64,000 bases of DNA from Mytilisepta virgata (lineage: Eukaryota; Mollusca; Bivalvia; Mytilida; Mytilidae), in NCBI GenBank assembly GCA_028015205.1, contig CM051517.1, forward strand, positions 59,457,455-59,521,454, in the 5' to 3' direction. The notes below the pieces were generated by a model. It made no database searches. It had not been told where the DNA came from and saw only the letters and a program-made list of their open reading frames with translations. The translations under genes and the position numbers were made by a program. Below are positions 12,075 to 25,654 of the stretch, one piece after another. Each line of letters opens with the position of its first letter. Within the stretch, counting starts at the first letter, position 1.

Positions 12075-14518
12075 CTAGAATAGGCATTAGAGCCAAATTG
12101 TCCATGAAGCACAGGAAAAATAAAACATACCATGGACAAATAGAGAGTTGAATATTTTTTGTTTGCTATTCGTCTAGTAGCAAAATCGCCGTCCTCAAAT
12201 AAACATTATATACACGTATAATTGTTTTCTTGCTTAAAGCTAAATGATTATTCTACTATAATATCTACTGATGATTTTGTTGCTGTTTTGTATAAAGATG
12301 TTATTTTGACACGGCGTTTCAACCGGTTAGTAAAAAAAGTATTTTAACCATCGTTACAAATAGTAAACCAAAAAGAATATTAAGACAAAAATGAGTGAAA
12401 GCTTTCAAAATATGAACTGCCAAAGAAGAAAAAAAAAATAAAATCGAGTTCCCCAGAATACATGTAGTTAGTATACATAGGAATTTACATTTCTCCGAAT
12501 GTCAAGTTTGGTGATACATGTAAGTATGTCTGTTGTAGTGACACGTAAGAACTGAGGAGTAATTTGCACTTAACATGTATTATGCAACCTTCTTTATCTT
12601 GTTATTTTCAAGATAACATTACTGACATAATATCACGTGAATAAAAAAGCTAGGAAAAATATGTTTTCTAGCATTCAATTATAAAAATTACGCAATGCAT
12701 TCCCAAGCAGCTTAATCTTTTCTAGAAAGCTAATAATTTTTTATAAATGTTATCTTAAATTTTCATGAATCAACTCAGTACTGTATTAAAATGTAGGCAG
12801 TAATGTACAGCTATGCTATTCTCTTGTGTAAAGAGATGACAAAAAATAAGGAAATCCAAATTATATATATAAGGATGATATGAATGCATCCGCCAGCAGC
12901 AAGTTTAACATTTTCCTAATTTATTCAAATTCTTAATGATGCCCATACAATGAACATTCCAAAAAGCAGCTGTTTATCTGAAGACGTACGCAAACATCTT
13001 TCCAATTACATTAGGGTCTCTAGTGTGTACTGGAACAAAATACAGCCTGTAACATATCATAGCACACCTACATACATACCAAACACTGTAAAAAAAAATA
13101 AAATTATTTGTGGGCAAGAAAACCAGTAGACACAACTGTTGTGTTTCGAAAGGATGAAATGACCTACATCACGGGTAAAATTCATGCATCCGCCACCTAG
13201 AGACAAATAAAATCAAACTGAATTAGAAAAACTCACCTCCTACATGTCCTAAGTTTACAATAAAATATAAAACTGATAGCATGTCTTGCCCAATACACCA
13301 GCTATTTATGTATTACATATATCTTGGTAACTTCTTTCACTTATACATGTATATCACAATTTGAAAATGTATTGTTATAACTATGATGAAATTTGTGCTC
13401 TTAGATGGTGTTGGCTTTAACTTTTTGGTTGCTATAACATTCTAATCTGCACTTCAGCATTTGGAATTTTTGTTCGGCTTTCTATTATTTGGTTCATAAA
13501 TCGACGGAATATTTATTTACATGTACAGGTATATCTTGTACATCAAAATTGTTGTTATGGCTTCATATATTGCTTGTTTGGAAATACTTAGAACCCCAAA
13601 AGTCAAACATCTAGCACTGGGAAGAATTTTTATCATACCAAGATTGTTTGTTTATTGCATTTCCCACTTTATTTTCTTACGGAAAAATTGATTGTAGTTT
13701 GATTAAGTAATGATGTGGTCCAAGATTAGACCATGCATTTCGACTTTTGAGAGGTCGTATCAAAGTGCTACACCTCTGCGTACTACGCATAATTTGCACT
13801 CAAAAGATACAAGGTTACAAAGTACATTTCCATTTTCAGTTGTTCAAATCATTTAAATGTATTTTTCAATGCCATGTTCTAATGACATTGTGTAATTTAA
13901 TTGGGGAATCCGATCCGCTGTGACAGAAAACAGTTCTATTTGAGAATCCACGTTTCTATTCTAACAGATTAGTACTTGATTAACTAAAATTATACATTAA
14001 TGTAGCAGATTCTTTATTCAATTCAGTAAATAAAAAGTCTGCATCAATAATTTGAAATGTTCTATGCATGGATATTTTTCAATATATACACTGAAAAATG
14101 TTGACAAGAATGAAATTTTTAAAAATTACATTTGCAACATCTTACAGTAGGCATACTTAAAAATTGGCTTAGCAACCAAATATTTGTCATTGATGACAAG
14201 AACTTCCTAGTATATATGATGTTAAACTATCGGGTTTTTTGTTGTGGTATAAATGTTTCTCCACGACCGTACAACAAAAGCAGTTGCTACAGTTTAGGAG
14301 TATTGCTTTAATTTAGACTTGGTTCTAGCTTGTGAAGAAACTTGCAGAATACGGTCTCATACAGTTCTATTATACACTTCCTATTAGATTGGAAAATAAA
14401 TCAAAACTTGCGAAAGGACCTATTTGCTAATTAAGATAATCTTGCAGACAATATTGACTTCAAAATTTTGGATCGAGATGAAAAAAGTTCATTTTTATTA
14501 AATCCATCTTCATTCACG
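12075..14518. other. AT-rich interval, nothing recognised
   Basis: No ORF of note, no clear repeat array. A block ending in TAGGCATACTTAAAAATTGG and CTTAGCAACCAAATAT (about 14146-14182) recurs at about 15783-15819, showing at least one dispersed repeat. Confidence 0.4.
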
Positions 14519-14664
14519 TGTGTAAGAATTAGTGGCTTCTTTTTAAAACGGTCATAAGAACTGAGTTCAGAAGTCTCTTAATCTAAACATGTGTGTAAGA
14601 ATTAGTGGCTTGTTTTTAAAACGGTCATAAGAATTGAGTTCAGAAGTCTCTTAATCTAAACATG
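14519..14664 (+). repeat. 73-bp tandem duplication
   Basis: Units 14519-14591 and 14592-14664 start TGTGTAAGAATTAGTGGCTT and differ at about two positions, indicating a recent local duplication. Confidence 0.9.
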
Positions 14665-15219
14665 TACTACAGTTTGTACTTATATATGTTTTATATTTTG
14701 TTTGCCACAAACATAATTATTAATGTTTAATGACAATACAGTTATATAATAATTATATATTTGCAGTGCCCAAGACAAAAGCTGTTCCACGGTCTGTAGA
14801 CCTCACTACACGGAATAGAGTTCTCATAATTTGAGTCCGTTATTGAACATGATCAAAGTACATTTAGTTGTCTTTCCAATTGCTTGACAGCCGCAATTAG
14901 CTCAATCATAACTAAAACAATTTAACTCCTCTGATTTTGTTGAATCCAGAGAAATAAAAAACAATTCACATATATCGAATTTGTGTGAAAGGGAGTAAAC
15001 TCTTTTTGTGAGATTCCCCTAAAGTTGATATTACACGACTTCGTTAGTCCAGATTAGATATGCACAAAGTGTACGAAAAATATTTAAAATAATAGATTTG
15101 AAAATGCGATATTTCATTTTTGTCAAAATTTTCATCTTTGCAAGAGCATTTATTTTTCTAATTGGAAATTCCCATTTCAGAATCAGATAAGAGGTATAAA
15201 CATATATTCTTTACAAGCA

Positions 15220-15444
15220 ATGATAAAATGTTTGTCTTCTTGGACCACTCAACGAGATAAATTAATCAACAAAAACTATATTAGTATCCTAACGCCTAAC
15301 GACATCACTTCCGCCCAACTGTCAGTTGTCGTCTTGGTCAACAACAATGTCGGAAGCCAGTGTCAAGTATCAATTTCAGATGAAGATACCGACCAATTCA
15401 CTGACAGAGTGAAGAACAAGAACACAAAGAGAAAGACTACATAG
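15220..15444 (+). pseudogene. Possible N-terminal relic of a Crypton/DUF3504-type protein
   Basis: The C-terminal half reads DEDTDQFTDRVKNKNTKRKT. The KNKNTKRKT pattern is one I associate with the start of animal Crypton-like recombinase-derived proteins, where it is followed by a tyrosine or histidine and an aspartate. Here a stop follows instead. The N-terminal 30 residues look like untranslated sequence. It is short; a chance match is possible. Confidence 0.22.
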
Positions 15445-17384
15445 GGTTGTTGCAAAAATAATGAGCTGAACCCCAGAATCCATTGACAAAAAACTTTAGA
15501 TTTCTATAAGGCAAGGTTCTGGCTGTCCTTAGGGTCCAAGCAAAAGCATAAACTCCTTTTTAGGCTACATAAGACTTACAAAAATTGTTTCCATTGATTT
15601 AAATATGCGATATATAGCAGTTGATAAGCAGTCATAGTCATACTTTGAAAGATATTGAGGCTCCCCCCCTTTTTTACACAAACTTGATACATTTTGTAAG
15701 CTTTTGATTTTTTTTTATATTTCTGTCAGTATTGTATTTTATAGCGATATGGTAAAAATTACAACATTTACTACATCTTACAGTAGGCATACTTAAAAAT
15801 TGGCTTAGCAACCAAATATATGAGAATATTCATTGAATCAGACTATTTTTCTTTACAGAAATCAGTGTTGGAAACAAGTACAACCGAAATTAAAATGTTT
15901 TGATCAATTTGCAAAGATGCCCTGAATCGTAATAGAATTTGTGATGTAGCCCTGAAAAATGTAGCAGATAAACATGTGTACAGTCGTTTTTGGATATGTG
16001 CGCCAATGCAAGATCCAGTGAAGTTTTAAACTGAGTGACATATGCATGATACCATTTGGTGATACCCGGTGTGAAATAAAAGCCTGATAATATAATAATA
16101 ACAAAGTTGTGTTCATTAAAATGTGTATTCTACAGCGAAATTATATATATATAAAATGGAAAAGGATTTCATAAATATTACCAAGTTATATGTAAATTAA
16201 TTTTAATGGAGATCATAAAACAGAAACAGAAACCTTTTTATTCTCATGTATTATTACATGTATTCAGGATGCGTCATGGCCCAAAAAATTCTTAGAAAAT
16301 GATTCTAAAATTAAATTATGTGAAAATTAATATATGGCAGTCACTCTGTATCCCCATCATTCATTGTGAGTCATCTCCTACATGTATGTATCAACAAATC
16401 TTATGGACGATTTGAGAGCCTGTTATACAATATTTTATTTATAATATGTATTGTGATTTCGATTATCTCACCTCTAGCAAATAAAAAATAAATGAAACAA
16501 AATTGAGAGCAGAAGCAAAAATGTGTTATGTACCTGTGTCAGTTCACAATAATGCTGTTTATTGTGTTTTAGCGTTGTTTTATTTTGGATATCTAGTTTC
16601 AATTCAAATTTCTTCACAAAGTGTTGTACGGGCTGTCAGAAGTTCGGAGGACATGTACATGTTTTGTAGATGGCAAAAAGAGTTTAAGGTGTTTGTCTGC
16701 TTTTCCCCAGTATCATCATTAATGTGTACCTATTACATGTACATTGTATACTTAGGAATATCTGTATTACAAATTTCATTTTTATATTGTATATTTATCC
16801 AACTTTGCGACATCACATATAGGGGTTATTTTGGAAGCATCATCACCCATATGATTTATGGAAGACACCAATCAGAAGCCACAGTGTACAGTCGTTGGAT
16901 GTTTAATCAACCATTATTGAAGTGAAAATAAATCGTATATTTCGGATTTAAAGTTATTATTCAACAAAAACCCAATATTATATATTCCAAAAACTTGTAA
17001 AAAATGTTAAAATAACATTAAGAAAAATGTTAGATAAACATGAGAAAAAATTTTAATGGAATATTTTTAAAAAATTTCTGTAACCATACAGAATTCCTCG
17101 AAAAAAAACATTTCTGAGAAATATTTTCAGAATATATTTGAAACATTCCTGTGCTTCCTGGGTACTTATAACTGTTGTCTGTGTATACAGCTTTTCTATA
17201 ATTATTGTTGCTTCTCTTTTTCTGGTTTTTGCTTAGGCAGGTGTTTTGTTGATCAAACTCAATCAGAAACTTTTCATTTTTGTTTTGAATTTACCTCAGA
17301 TGGATTTTTATTTATTAATAGTTCTACATGTTCATGTACTGGTTTTCTCATACAGTAAACACATAACTTCCATATAACTATGTA
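15445..17384. other. Interval without a supportable gene
   Basis: Contains a dispersed block shared with about 14146-14182, poly-pyrimidine at about 15663-15680, and an open frame at 16521-16925 (ATG start) rich in hydrophobic residues that I do not accept as a gene. Confidence 0.4.
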
Positions 17385-17700
17385 ATATGGGTACTTGTTT
17401 AGCAAAAGCGTTACTTACCGTTATAAGTAATGCATTAGGTTTATTAAGTAATACTTCTTAAGTCATTCATTTACTTCATAAGTAAAAATATTGCTTGCTG
17501 CTCAGTAATACTTTCACTTCTTTTAGTAAAAACATTACTAATCACTAAGTAATTCATTTACTTCATTGCTTGCTGCTAAGTAATACTTTTACGTCCATGA
17601 CGTCTTTTAGTAAAAACATTACTTATCACTAAATAATTTATTTACGTTATTAAGTAAAAATATTACTTATTACCAAGTAAAACAATTACTTAATTGAGTG
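17385..17700. repeat. Interspersed TTACTT/AAGTAA simple repeat
   Basis: More than twenty TTACTT, AAGTAA or AGTAATA words in both orientations within about 300 bp. Includes an imperfect 80-bp tandem duplication (around 17500-17580 and 17580-17660) with TTTTAGTAAAAACATTACT in both. Confidence 0.7.
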
Positions 17701-18164
17701 AAAGTGAGAGATTGTTTGTTAAGTTGGAGTTTTACGCCGTTTTCAGCACATCTGGCTATTTCGCGGCGGCCAGTTTTAATTGGAGGAGGAAGCCGGAGAA
17801 CCACCGACCTTCGGTAGGAAAATTGGCAATTCTTGTCAAATTATATCGGAGTCGAACACATGCACTTCATAGTGGGTAAGAAAACAAATAAGGAAGTAAT
17901 GAATAGAGATATTCAATGATTATGAACGCATTTTAATTAAAATGTTATATTCCTTCCTCCGTATACAAACACTTAGTACATTTTACGGTCGTCATCACGA
18001 ATTGATTGACCGTTACAGTGTTCCAATATCTAAGATGATGTTGGACCTGTTCCCACTTTCGTAACATTTCATTCTGATTGACTTTTTTGAACTTCACGAC
18101 GGGAGTCGTGTACGGAGCATGAACTGCTTACTTCACTCATGGTTTTTATAGGAGTTCGTGTTCA

Positions 18165-18198
18165 TTTTTTTTTTTTTTTTTTGGGGGGGGGGGGGGGG
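18165..18198 (+). repeat. T18-G16 homopolymer junction
   Basis: Eighteen T immediately followed by sixteen G. Length may be inaccurate in any assembly. Confidence 0.9.
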
Positions 18199-19189
18199 TT
18201 CAGTGTTAATTTCCTGTGCTTGTGGTTGTGCATTTGTCTTCCCGGTTTTGTTTGTGTAATGGATTGCGTATATGTGTCCTCTTTATATGACTCTGGATAC
18301 ATGTAGCGTTGTTCATGACCACTTGATGTTTGGATTTTATTTTTTTACAACATCTTTGTTATGGTTTTTTTTTCATAACATCCTGCTGTGTAATGGTGAT
18401 ATGACTGTATACATCCAATACCCACATTTGTTTTGTTTGATACGTTGCAATTATATAGAGGTAGTAACACAGAATAATGTATAATACCTACATTTACACA
18501 CTTTATTTCTTTAAATGAATTTTTGATGCCGTTTAGTCTAATAATAAACACGGACTTTATATTATATAGGACTAAACATTGTTTCAACTTAAATCTTTAA
18601 CTTTATACGTGAAGAGCTTCGCTAAGCGTGCCATCAAATCACCTTAGCATGTTGATAATTGAACAGTTTAAATAAGTGTTGACCCTACGAAGTGTTGGAT
18701 ATTACAATATACATAGCATAGTAATATATTGGATATGACAGTTTATGTAAGGAAGCCATTCTTTAAAAAAATCATTTGGAAGATAACAAACGATATCTTG
18801 TCATGACGAAGAAAAGAAACCCTAAACTAACTCTAAAGAACCGGAAGGTTAAAAATGTTGCCTGACCATTCAGACACACTTAAAGATACTTAAACCCTTA
18901 AAGAACTGGGAATCTGAAATTATGACAAGACCATTCAGACATTCTTTATCATACTTATGTCAATTTCATAGTATCACACTCTTGTGAAACTTCCAAATTT
19001 ATACATAAATTTCCACAAAACGTACTTACAGTAAATAGTTATAATCAACGATCCAAATATAAATGATTTAGTAAAATTTGTATTGTCCCTGCCTCTATTG
19101 GAAGTTTTGTTTTTTGGTTATTATTATTTTTTTAAAGAATGCTGATTCACATTTGTAGTGTGAGCAAATCCGGTCAATTAACGTCAAGA

Positions 19190-19420
19190 AATACCAAAGT
19201 GATATTCGAAGGAGGGGGAAATCAAAACAACTGACAAACTCCGGAGAACAACGAAGACAAGACCAAAACAATACATGTACTACAATTAAAAACTAAACAC
19301 ATATGAACAAAAACCGAGGGTAGACTTGGGTGCTCCGGAAGAGTATTCAGCCTCTGCTTCCTGCAGGACACCGGCCATGCTGCCCATGTCAAATCCGGTA
19401 CGAGGAAGGGATAACATCAA
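19190..19420 (-). repeat. Dispersed repeat, minus copy
   Basis: Reverse orientation of the family at 1600-1860: ATATTCGAAGGAGGGGGAAA, ACTGACAAACTCCGGAGAAC and GCTGCCCATGTCAAATCCGG line up in order. It is diverged, so the copies are independent old insertions. Confidence 0.65.
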
Positions 19421-20045
19421 TGGAACAGGTCCATTTTCATTTGGGAAATCACCTCTTCGGGATTTTGAACAGACATTTTCTATTTAAACACGCTTTCATA
19501 GGCTGTGAAAGAAACCACCAGTCCTGTTTACCTCAAAATTGATTTTCGTTCCTTTTATCATTTGAATAACACATTCAAAGTACCATTTCTCTCACAATCA
19601 ACACCATAACTCTGGAGTGAACAAAACCATAAAATGGAAATCCCACGGATCTGATGTGGATTGTTGAAGTCATCAATGGAAAGTACAGATCTTTCTTCCA
19701 AGAAAAATAACACTGATATTAAGGATGTCAGAACATAATGATCAAAATTGCCACTCGAAACAATATAAACGTAAAAATATGTCTGCTGAATATTTCTTGA
19801 AGTAATGCATAAAATCTCTACAAGTTTCCTCTTTTTTTTTCTCAGAACAGGTGCATACATTTATAAATATGCAATAGGAAATGCCATTAACATCGTAAAC
19901 AATGTAAACCTTTATTGTGTTCAAGTAAATAACATACTTTAAAAGATCTGTGTAAATGGGACAGAAATTATCCTAAGTGCATTTTTGTATGAATAATGGA
20001 ATGAAAATTGATTGACTTCAAATTAAAACTTGATCTCTGTGTTTG

Positions 20046-20381
20046 TCACAAGAATCAACATTTTATAAAGTAGGAGATCCGTTGAACACCTTTGCAGGTA
20101 ACAAAAAAGAAACAAAAAATGATCTAGTAAAGGGCCATATCTTCAAAATCAAGTTTGACCTGTTCCGAGTCCCCGCCAGCCCACTGTATATTATTAAACT
20201 TGGATGCGAGAAATGTATTAATATTGAATGGACAAGTCTAAGAAAAAATAAATTAATGTGTTTTTTTTTAAACACTCCAGACCTTAAAAAGAAAGGAAAT
20301 AGCTACCAAACACCAGATTTTCTGCTACTAAACAAGTATGAAATCCTCTTTGATGACCCTCCAAATGCATTTCCGTATTGA
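20046..20381 (+). CDS. Unassigned open frame, about 111 codons, possible exon
   Basis: Reads SQESTFYKVGDPLNTFAG, VKGHIFKIKFDLFRVPASPL and FLLLNKYEILFDDPP, ending in TGA at 20379-20381. The residue mix is more protein-like than neighbouring AT-driven frames, and the middle (20140-20215) is GC-richer. There is no ATG at its head; CACAAG before it could be part of an acceptor. I do not recognise the family. It may be one exon of a gene or a relic. Confidence 0.25.
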   Translation, partial: SQESTFYKVGDPLNTFAGNKKETKNDLVKGHIFKIKFDLFRVPASPLYIIKLGCEKCINIEWTSLRKNKLMCFFLNTPDLKKKGNSYQTPDFLLLNKYEILFDDPPNAFPY

Positions 20382-20406
20382 GATCTGAAGATAATAAAAT
20401 AGAATT

Positions 20407-20582
20407 TTAGAACGGTCCTAGGGTAGAACCAACACTGTCATAAATGGTTCTAAGGTAGAACCGGCATAAATGGTTCTAGGGAAGAACTGTCATAAATGGT
20501 TCTAGCGTAGAACCACAAAGAATGGTTGTAGTGTAGAACTGTAATAAATGGTTCTAGGGTAGAACCCTTCAGAATGGTTCTG
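20407..20582. repeat. Palindromic GGTTCTA...TAGAACC array, left
   Basis: About six units of 25-35 bp, each built on GGTTCTAGGGTAGAACC, itself an inverted repeat, joined by spacers such as GTCATAAAT and AGAAT. Variation at the central GGG (AGG, GGA, GCG) shows separate units, not slippage. Confidence 0.85.
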
Positions 20583-21164
20583 TGATATTTTAATAAAGAG
20601 GTGTGTATAAGGTGGTCCAAATTTAAATGCAGAGATTTCAAATTTGTCAGATAAGTAACATTTTTAATTTATTTTGAATTAATAATTTATCTTTTTTTAC
20701 GATTTTTATATGGTAAACATTTTATATATTGTATAATTAATTCTCTTTGCTCGTATGAACGATATTTATTTCGTTATGACAAGGTAGAAGATGATTGGAG
20801 TGAGTACCGCCATTTTGAAATAAGAGGTGCATTTGACCAATTTATCGAAAAATTACATAGATATAACGTACATATATGGACATTTTACACAATGATTTCA
20901 ATTGAGAAGGGACGGGACTAAATCTTGATTTAGTGTTCTCTTGTCGAAACATGTAGAGGAATGTATTATGTACTAGCAAATAACACAAACTAGTTTCTAA
21001 ATCATTTACTTTCAGTAAAAACTATTCTGAGTGAATTTTTTTTCTTTTTTTTTTACTCTATAATATATTTCGGTATGATAAAAAATGATTTCAAAATTAT
21101 GACAACAAATTATATATTTTATTTTTTATAAATTTGATGTTCAAAATTCATAAACTATTGCCAG

Positions 21165-21310
21165 GTCATAAATGGTTCTAGGTTAGAACCATTCAGAATG
21201 GTCCTAGGGTAGAAAAGTTCAGAATGGTTCTAGGGTGGAACCGTCCAGAATGGTTCTAGGGTAGAACTGTCATAATTGGTTCTAGGTCAGGACACACCCT
21301 GTCATAAACG
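21165..21310. repeat. Palindromic GGTTCTA...TAGAACC array, right
   Basis: Five more units of the same family (GGTTCTAGGTTAGAACC and variants). They are separated from the left array by about 580 bp of AT-rich unique-looking sequence, giving an array-spacer-array layout like a small element with subterminal repeats. Confidence 0.85.
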
Positions 21311-22815
21311 GTTGATAGTATATTTACAAGTGATATACGATCACTAACCGTATATAACATATAGGCTACGCCTACTTGACCAGATTGGCGGAACTGAAAT
21401 GAACAAACTTCCTGACTTAAATCTTAAGAACAAAATTTCAATAATTATTCTCTTATTACTTTTTTTCTATTGTTTAAAAAGGTATTTGCAGCCAAAATGT
21501 CCTTTATATTAAATAATCTTATTCCTATAAATGGAACCTACTGGTCGGTCTTTGAAAAAGTGAGTCCTCCCGCCAAATTAATTGGGGCTTTTTGAAGGTA
21601 AACGTTTTAAATAAGTTTGAAACTGGTAGTAACAGCAACTAGTGTCACCAAAGATTGTAGTATAAAGACAATAACATTGTACTGACCTGACATATAGTTA
21701 GATCTACGAATTAGGCACCAATCAGGAAACCATCGAATTTTCACCCGATTCTAAGCCTCATCCGTATATCGATTTTATGTCAAGTCAATGCACTGTTATA
21801 GTCTTATTTCCACATACAGCTTACGTACAATAATTAATGGGTTAGATAAAATTTTAGTACTTGCACTGAATCGTCACTGTCATTTTCTGCTGTTTATTTA
21901 GAAGACTCATTTTATGTTCGCAAAAAGATAATGTTTTCATCTGAAAATGGATTAACTGATGTACTATTTTGATCATAAATCATTGCACGAGGAACAAATT
22001 GCACTTATAAATCTGCAGGGTGGTTAATATATTACGTAACTTTACTAATCGTACATCATCTTGAACATAATATGCAATTTATAGAAGTCGTTATCATATC
22101 AATAAGATATATAGTTTGGTGACTGGAAGATAAATTTTCATCTTTAATGGACCAACCTACTACACAGCTAATTTACTCCGTCATTTATACGAAAACTTTT
22201 CGTATTTGACCTTTTGACCTGTCGTACAATCATGGAGTATAGTATTGGTAGATTTCCAAGACGTTGGATCAAAGCTCAGTACGAAGATGTTAATTTTAGA
22301 CTAAATCTCGAAATTTGAAGTAAATTTTCGTTTGTGCTTGTAACCTTTATTACTTTTATAATTATTTTTGCTAAACCTAATCTAAATCTTTACAACGTTT
22401 ATAATATTTTGGGTAGCACAATCTAAAATTATTGGGGTCTGCAAGAAAAGAATTCAAATAGACAGTAGGCATTACCAAGATCGACAACGAGATAAAGCTT
22501 TTCGCAGACAAAAAAAATGTAGACAAGCCTCATAAACAATAATTCATATTGTGTTTATCTGGCTACTGTATGACAATGGTACATTTATTGCCTATCAAGA
22601 AGGCAATGTTTTCGTGTAATCTAGTGATAACGTGCAACAGAACACTATAAAGAATCATTGTTTGTTTGTTTCATCCCTTCGTAGCTTATAAATCAGCTAA
22701 TTGCAAGATCATTTTGTTTTTGATTGATTTTACTTAATATATGACGTCATCACGAAACCATTTTGACGTTTTATATCTACCGAAGCGTTTGGCATATGTC
22801 AACTTTTATACATGA
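21311..22815. other. Interval without a recognisable gene
   Basis: AT-rich, no long open frame, no clear repeats seen. Confidence 0.4.
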
Positions 22816-22819
22816 ATAT

Positions 22820-23085
22820 AACTATTGTCACCTCGTGTGGGTCCCGGGGACACAATTAGAATAGGCCGACAGCTCTTTGGCGTAAGAGGCCCCTAAAGAG
22901 GCGACATGTTAGCCGTGTGACGCAAACCCGTGTCGGTAATACGGAGCGTTCCTGGATGGCAGGAAAAATGATTCTGATCATCTGGGGCACAATCTACCTA
23001 GACGGGAGGCCGGATGGACCCGATTCGGTCAATCGGCTGGTCACACCATTCCTTTACATCACTATATAATGTTTTTTTTTTTTTT
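22820..23085 (+). other. GC-rich, foldable island ending in a T-run
   Basis: A sharp GC-rich block (about 22840-23050) in AT-rich flanks, full of short self-complementary pairs: CTCTTTGG with CCCTAAAGAG, CCGT with ACGG, CGGG with CCCG, CGATT with AATCG. It ends just before a run of more than 15 T at about 23070, as a Pol III transcript or a retroposed copy on the other strand might. I do not recognise the family; SINE, LINE leader or structured RNA are all open. No reading frame is supported. Confidence 0.35.
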
Positions 23086-24263
23086 TTTCCTGCTCAAGAT
23101 GGTTAAAATTCCAAACTACTGATTTATGGATTGGTGTTGGCTTAAGGATCACAAAATTTAACAGGCTCAAAATTATTATTTATTTCGGTTATTTGTTTAT
23201 TTATTATTTTTCTACTATCCTACTATTTAGCTAATCGTTTTATTCAACATGATTACATTTTGTTCAATTGCAATAGATTTGATTTTTTCCATTTGGTTTA
23301 TTCATACAAATATTTTACACACCCAGCTCATGAATGGCTGCATTACCCCGGTCCAGCCAAAACTGGTGATGTCTTGCCCTATGCTGTTTTCTCGTGGTTG
23401 TCTGAAAAGACCCTAATGAACCCTTTATGAAGCCTCGATACAATGTGTCTGGTTAGGGAGAATCAAACGACCTACAATTTGTTACTAAGGTCAAGGCCAT
23501 ATCTCAAGGTAATTTTAAGAACTATAGCAACATTTTACAAGATGAAAAAGATCTTAGCAACCATAGTTATTTTAATAGAGAATCAAAATAGATACCGGGA
23601 AAGACCTTCCTATTTGTTCTTGGAACACATAGACCTTTAATTTTAGTTCAACTTTTGCAAAAGGACAAAATACCACCTAATATGGTATTCAAAATCATAC
23701 AGACATACGTTCAAGAAGTGATGAGTTCTGGGACTCGTCAGAAATCAGCTGGGACGCACCATTCCGAAACAATGTGACAATATCACAAAGTCAAAGAACT
23801 AGAAATTGGCACTATATATTTAATAATGAATGTAACAAAGTTTCTACCGAGGTCGAGTATCTGCAGACCTCTACTATAATTCTAGCCATACACATTTCTA
23901 ATTTTGATAGATTTAAAAACAAACCGCACCAATCGCCACTTTTAACTTCACTTGCTTGGTGGGATTATAATGTTAAGTTAAAATTATAAAAAACATTATA
24001 TTTGATGACGTTTTGACTTAACAGGCCTTAAGCACAACTGATGAAATGTGCACATCTTGTCAATCAAAATTGGTATCAAATAATTGTATACACCTATTGG
24101 CAGTACATGTCCAATCCGGAATTATTTTGAATTTACACAACTTATTCATGACGTGACAAAGCAGTTCCCGTTGCAACATCTCATTGTGAAAGAAACTTTA
24201 CATGGAGGCATATTTAAATGATCGTAAACACTTCAAATAATGTTTTTATATAATTAGTAGCTA

Positions 24264-24271
24264 GGCGTCAA
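24264..24271 (+). repeat. 8-bp target duplication, left
   Basis: GGCGTCAA, identical to 29938-29945 on the far side of the element. Confidence 0.7.
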
Positions 24272-25654
24272 CAGGTGTTACTAAAAGGCGGAAACGTAAC
24301 AAAAACGGAATACGGAAAACTTCACGATTTTTATTTAAAAATATAATGTGCTTCGGTCCACAATTTTACATGCCAATGAAGCTACAAAAAGATGCATTCA
24401 ATTCTTAATTAAGGAATGCTACATGGTTACATGTATATACTCTTAATGCTAAGAAGCCGGGTATAATCGACATAATATGGGACTTGGTTGCATTGTCTGT
24501 TTTTACGTATAATCTGCACATTTGGTTTCTAGTAAAATTAAGTCATATTTATGCTGTATTGTATTGAACAACCTGAATTATCATAGATTGATTATGCACA
24601 TCTTTATACCACGTGGTCCTCTGTACTGTAATATCATTTTTAAAGAACTGTTCCGACTTAAGCCGAAAAACTAGCTCCGCCCGCGATATCTTCTTACTAC
24701 AAGCAAAGTACTCGTGGTATGCTTCTAGGTATTTGCCACCGAAAGTCTTTTGATGCTTTAATATATTTTTAACAAGGATTTGCTTGCCGCGATAAATATC
24801 TGGTCTTATCTAAATCCTTTAAAGGGACTGAAGTCGAAATGTGTTAATTGAGAATCCAATAAATCATTTATTTCCCCCATGACATAACGGTCCTAAGATA
24901 ATTTTAAACTAGAAGCGGTGTTAGAGTTATATATAATAAATGAAGATAATCCATTAGAACTGTCAGATGACATGTATGTTTGAGAATTTTTTATCATTGT
25001 TACTCTAAAGATTTTTAAATAACCAATCATTCGAGACATTTTTTAAATAAAATTGCCCTCCAAGACAACGGTACTTCATTCTGCTCATATCTGCCACCGA
25101 CCCCATATAGGCATGTGGGAAGAACAATTTAGAAAGTTCTTGCAAGGGTAAGTGTTAATTTTTTTTTAAAAGTAGCGGCACATATCGACATACGAAGTTA
25201 GAACTCGGTGGAAAATATACAAAACTTCCTATTATTTTTTGAAATCTAAGTTATTCCAAGTTATGATCGTACAACACGGTCAGTTGTCAAATTAAAAATG
25301 TATTTCACAAGTAATCATAAGATAATTATACATATATTATAGTAAGCATTCAAAAGTCAAGAGTAAAATTGTGGTTTTTATATAAAAAAGGCATTTTTCT
25401 AAAATACCACGTTAAAACTATAACTGTGACAAAACTCACTGTTATTGTTTTATTGTTTTCGGAAAATATGCATAAAAATAAATTTTTTGCTGGAGTTTTC
25501 CAAAAATTTAAAATGCAGGTTTAGGGCCCTATAATAAAAGTACTCATCCCATGCCTTTTTAGACTTTGGGAAACTGTGTCAACTTTCTGCTTTTTCTTTA
25601 ATACCAATCGGTACTAATAACAATTTTGTCAGACAGTTTTTGTTTTAAGAAAGC

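Noticed and set aside
16521..16925. Hydrophobic open frame that could be a membrane protein
   Set aside because: Rich in Phe, Tyr, Ile and Cys as expected from TA-rich DNA; no motif, no GC rise, no splice or polyadenylation context.
17694..17879. 61-codon ORF with WRRKPENHRPSVGKLAIL
   Set aside because: I recall this string from a widespread invertebrate repeat, the frame has no ATG at its head, and it sits at the edge of a simple-repeat tract.
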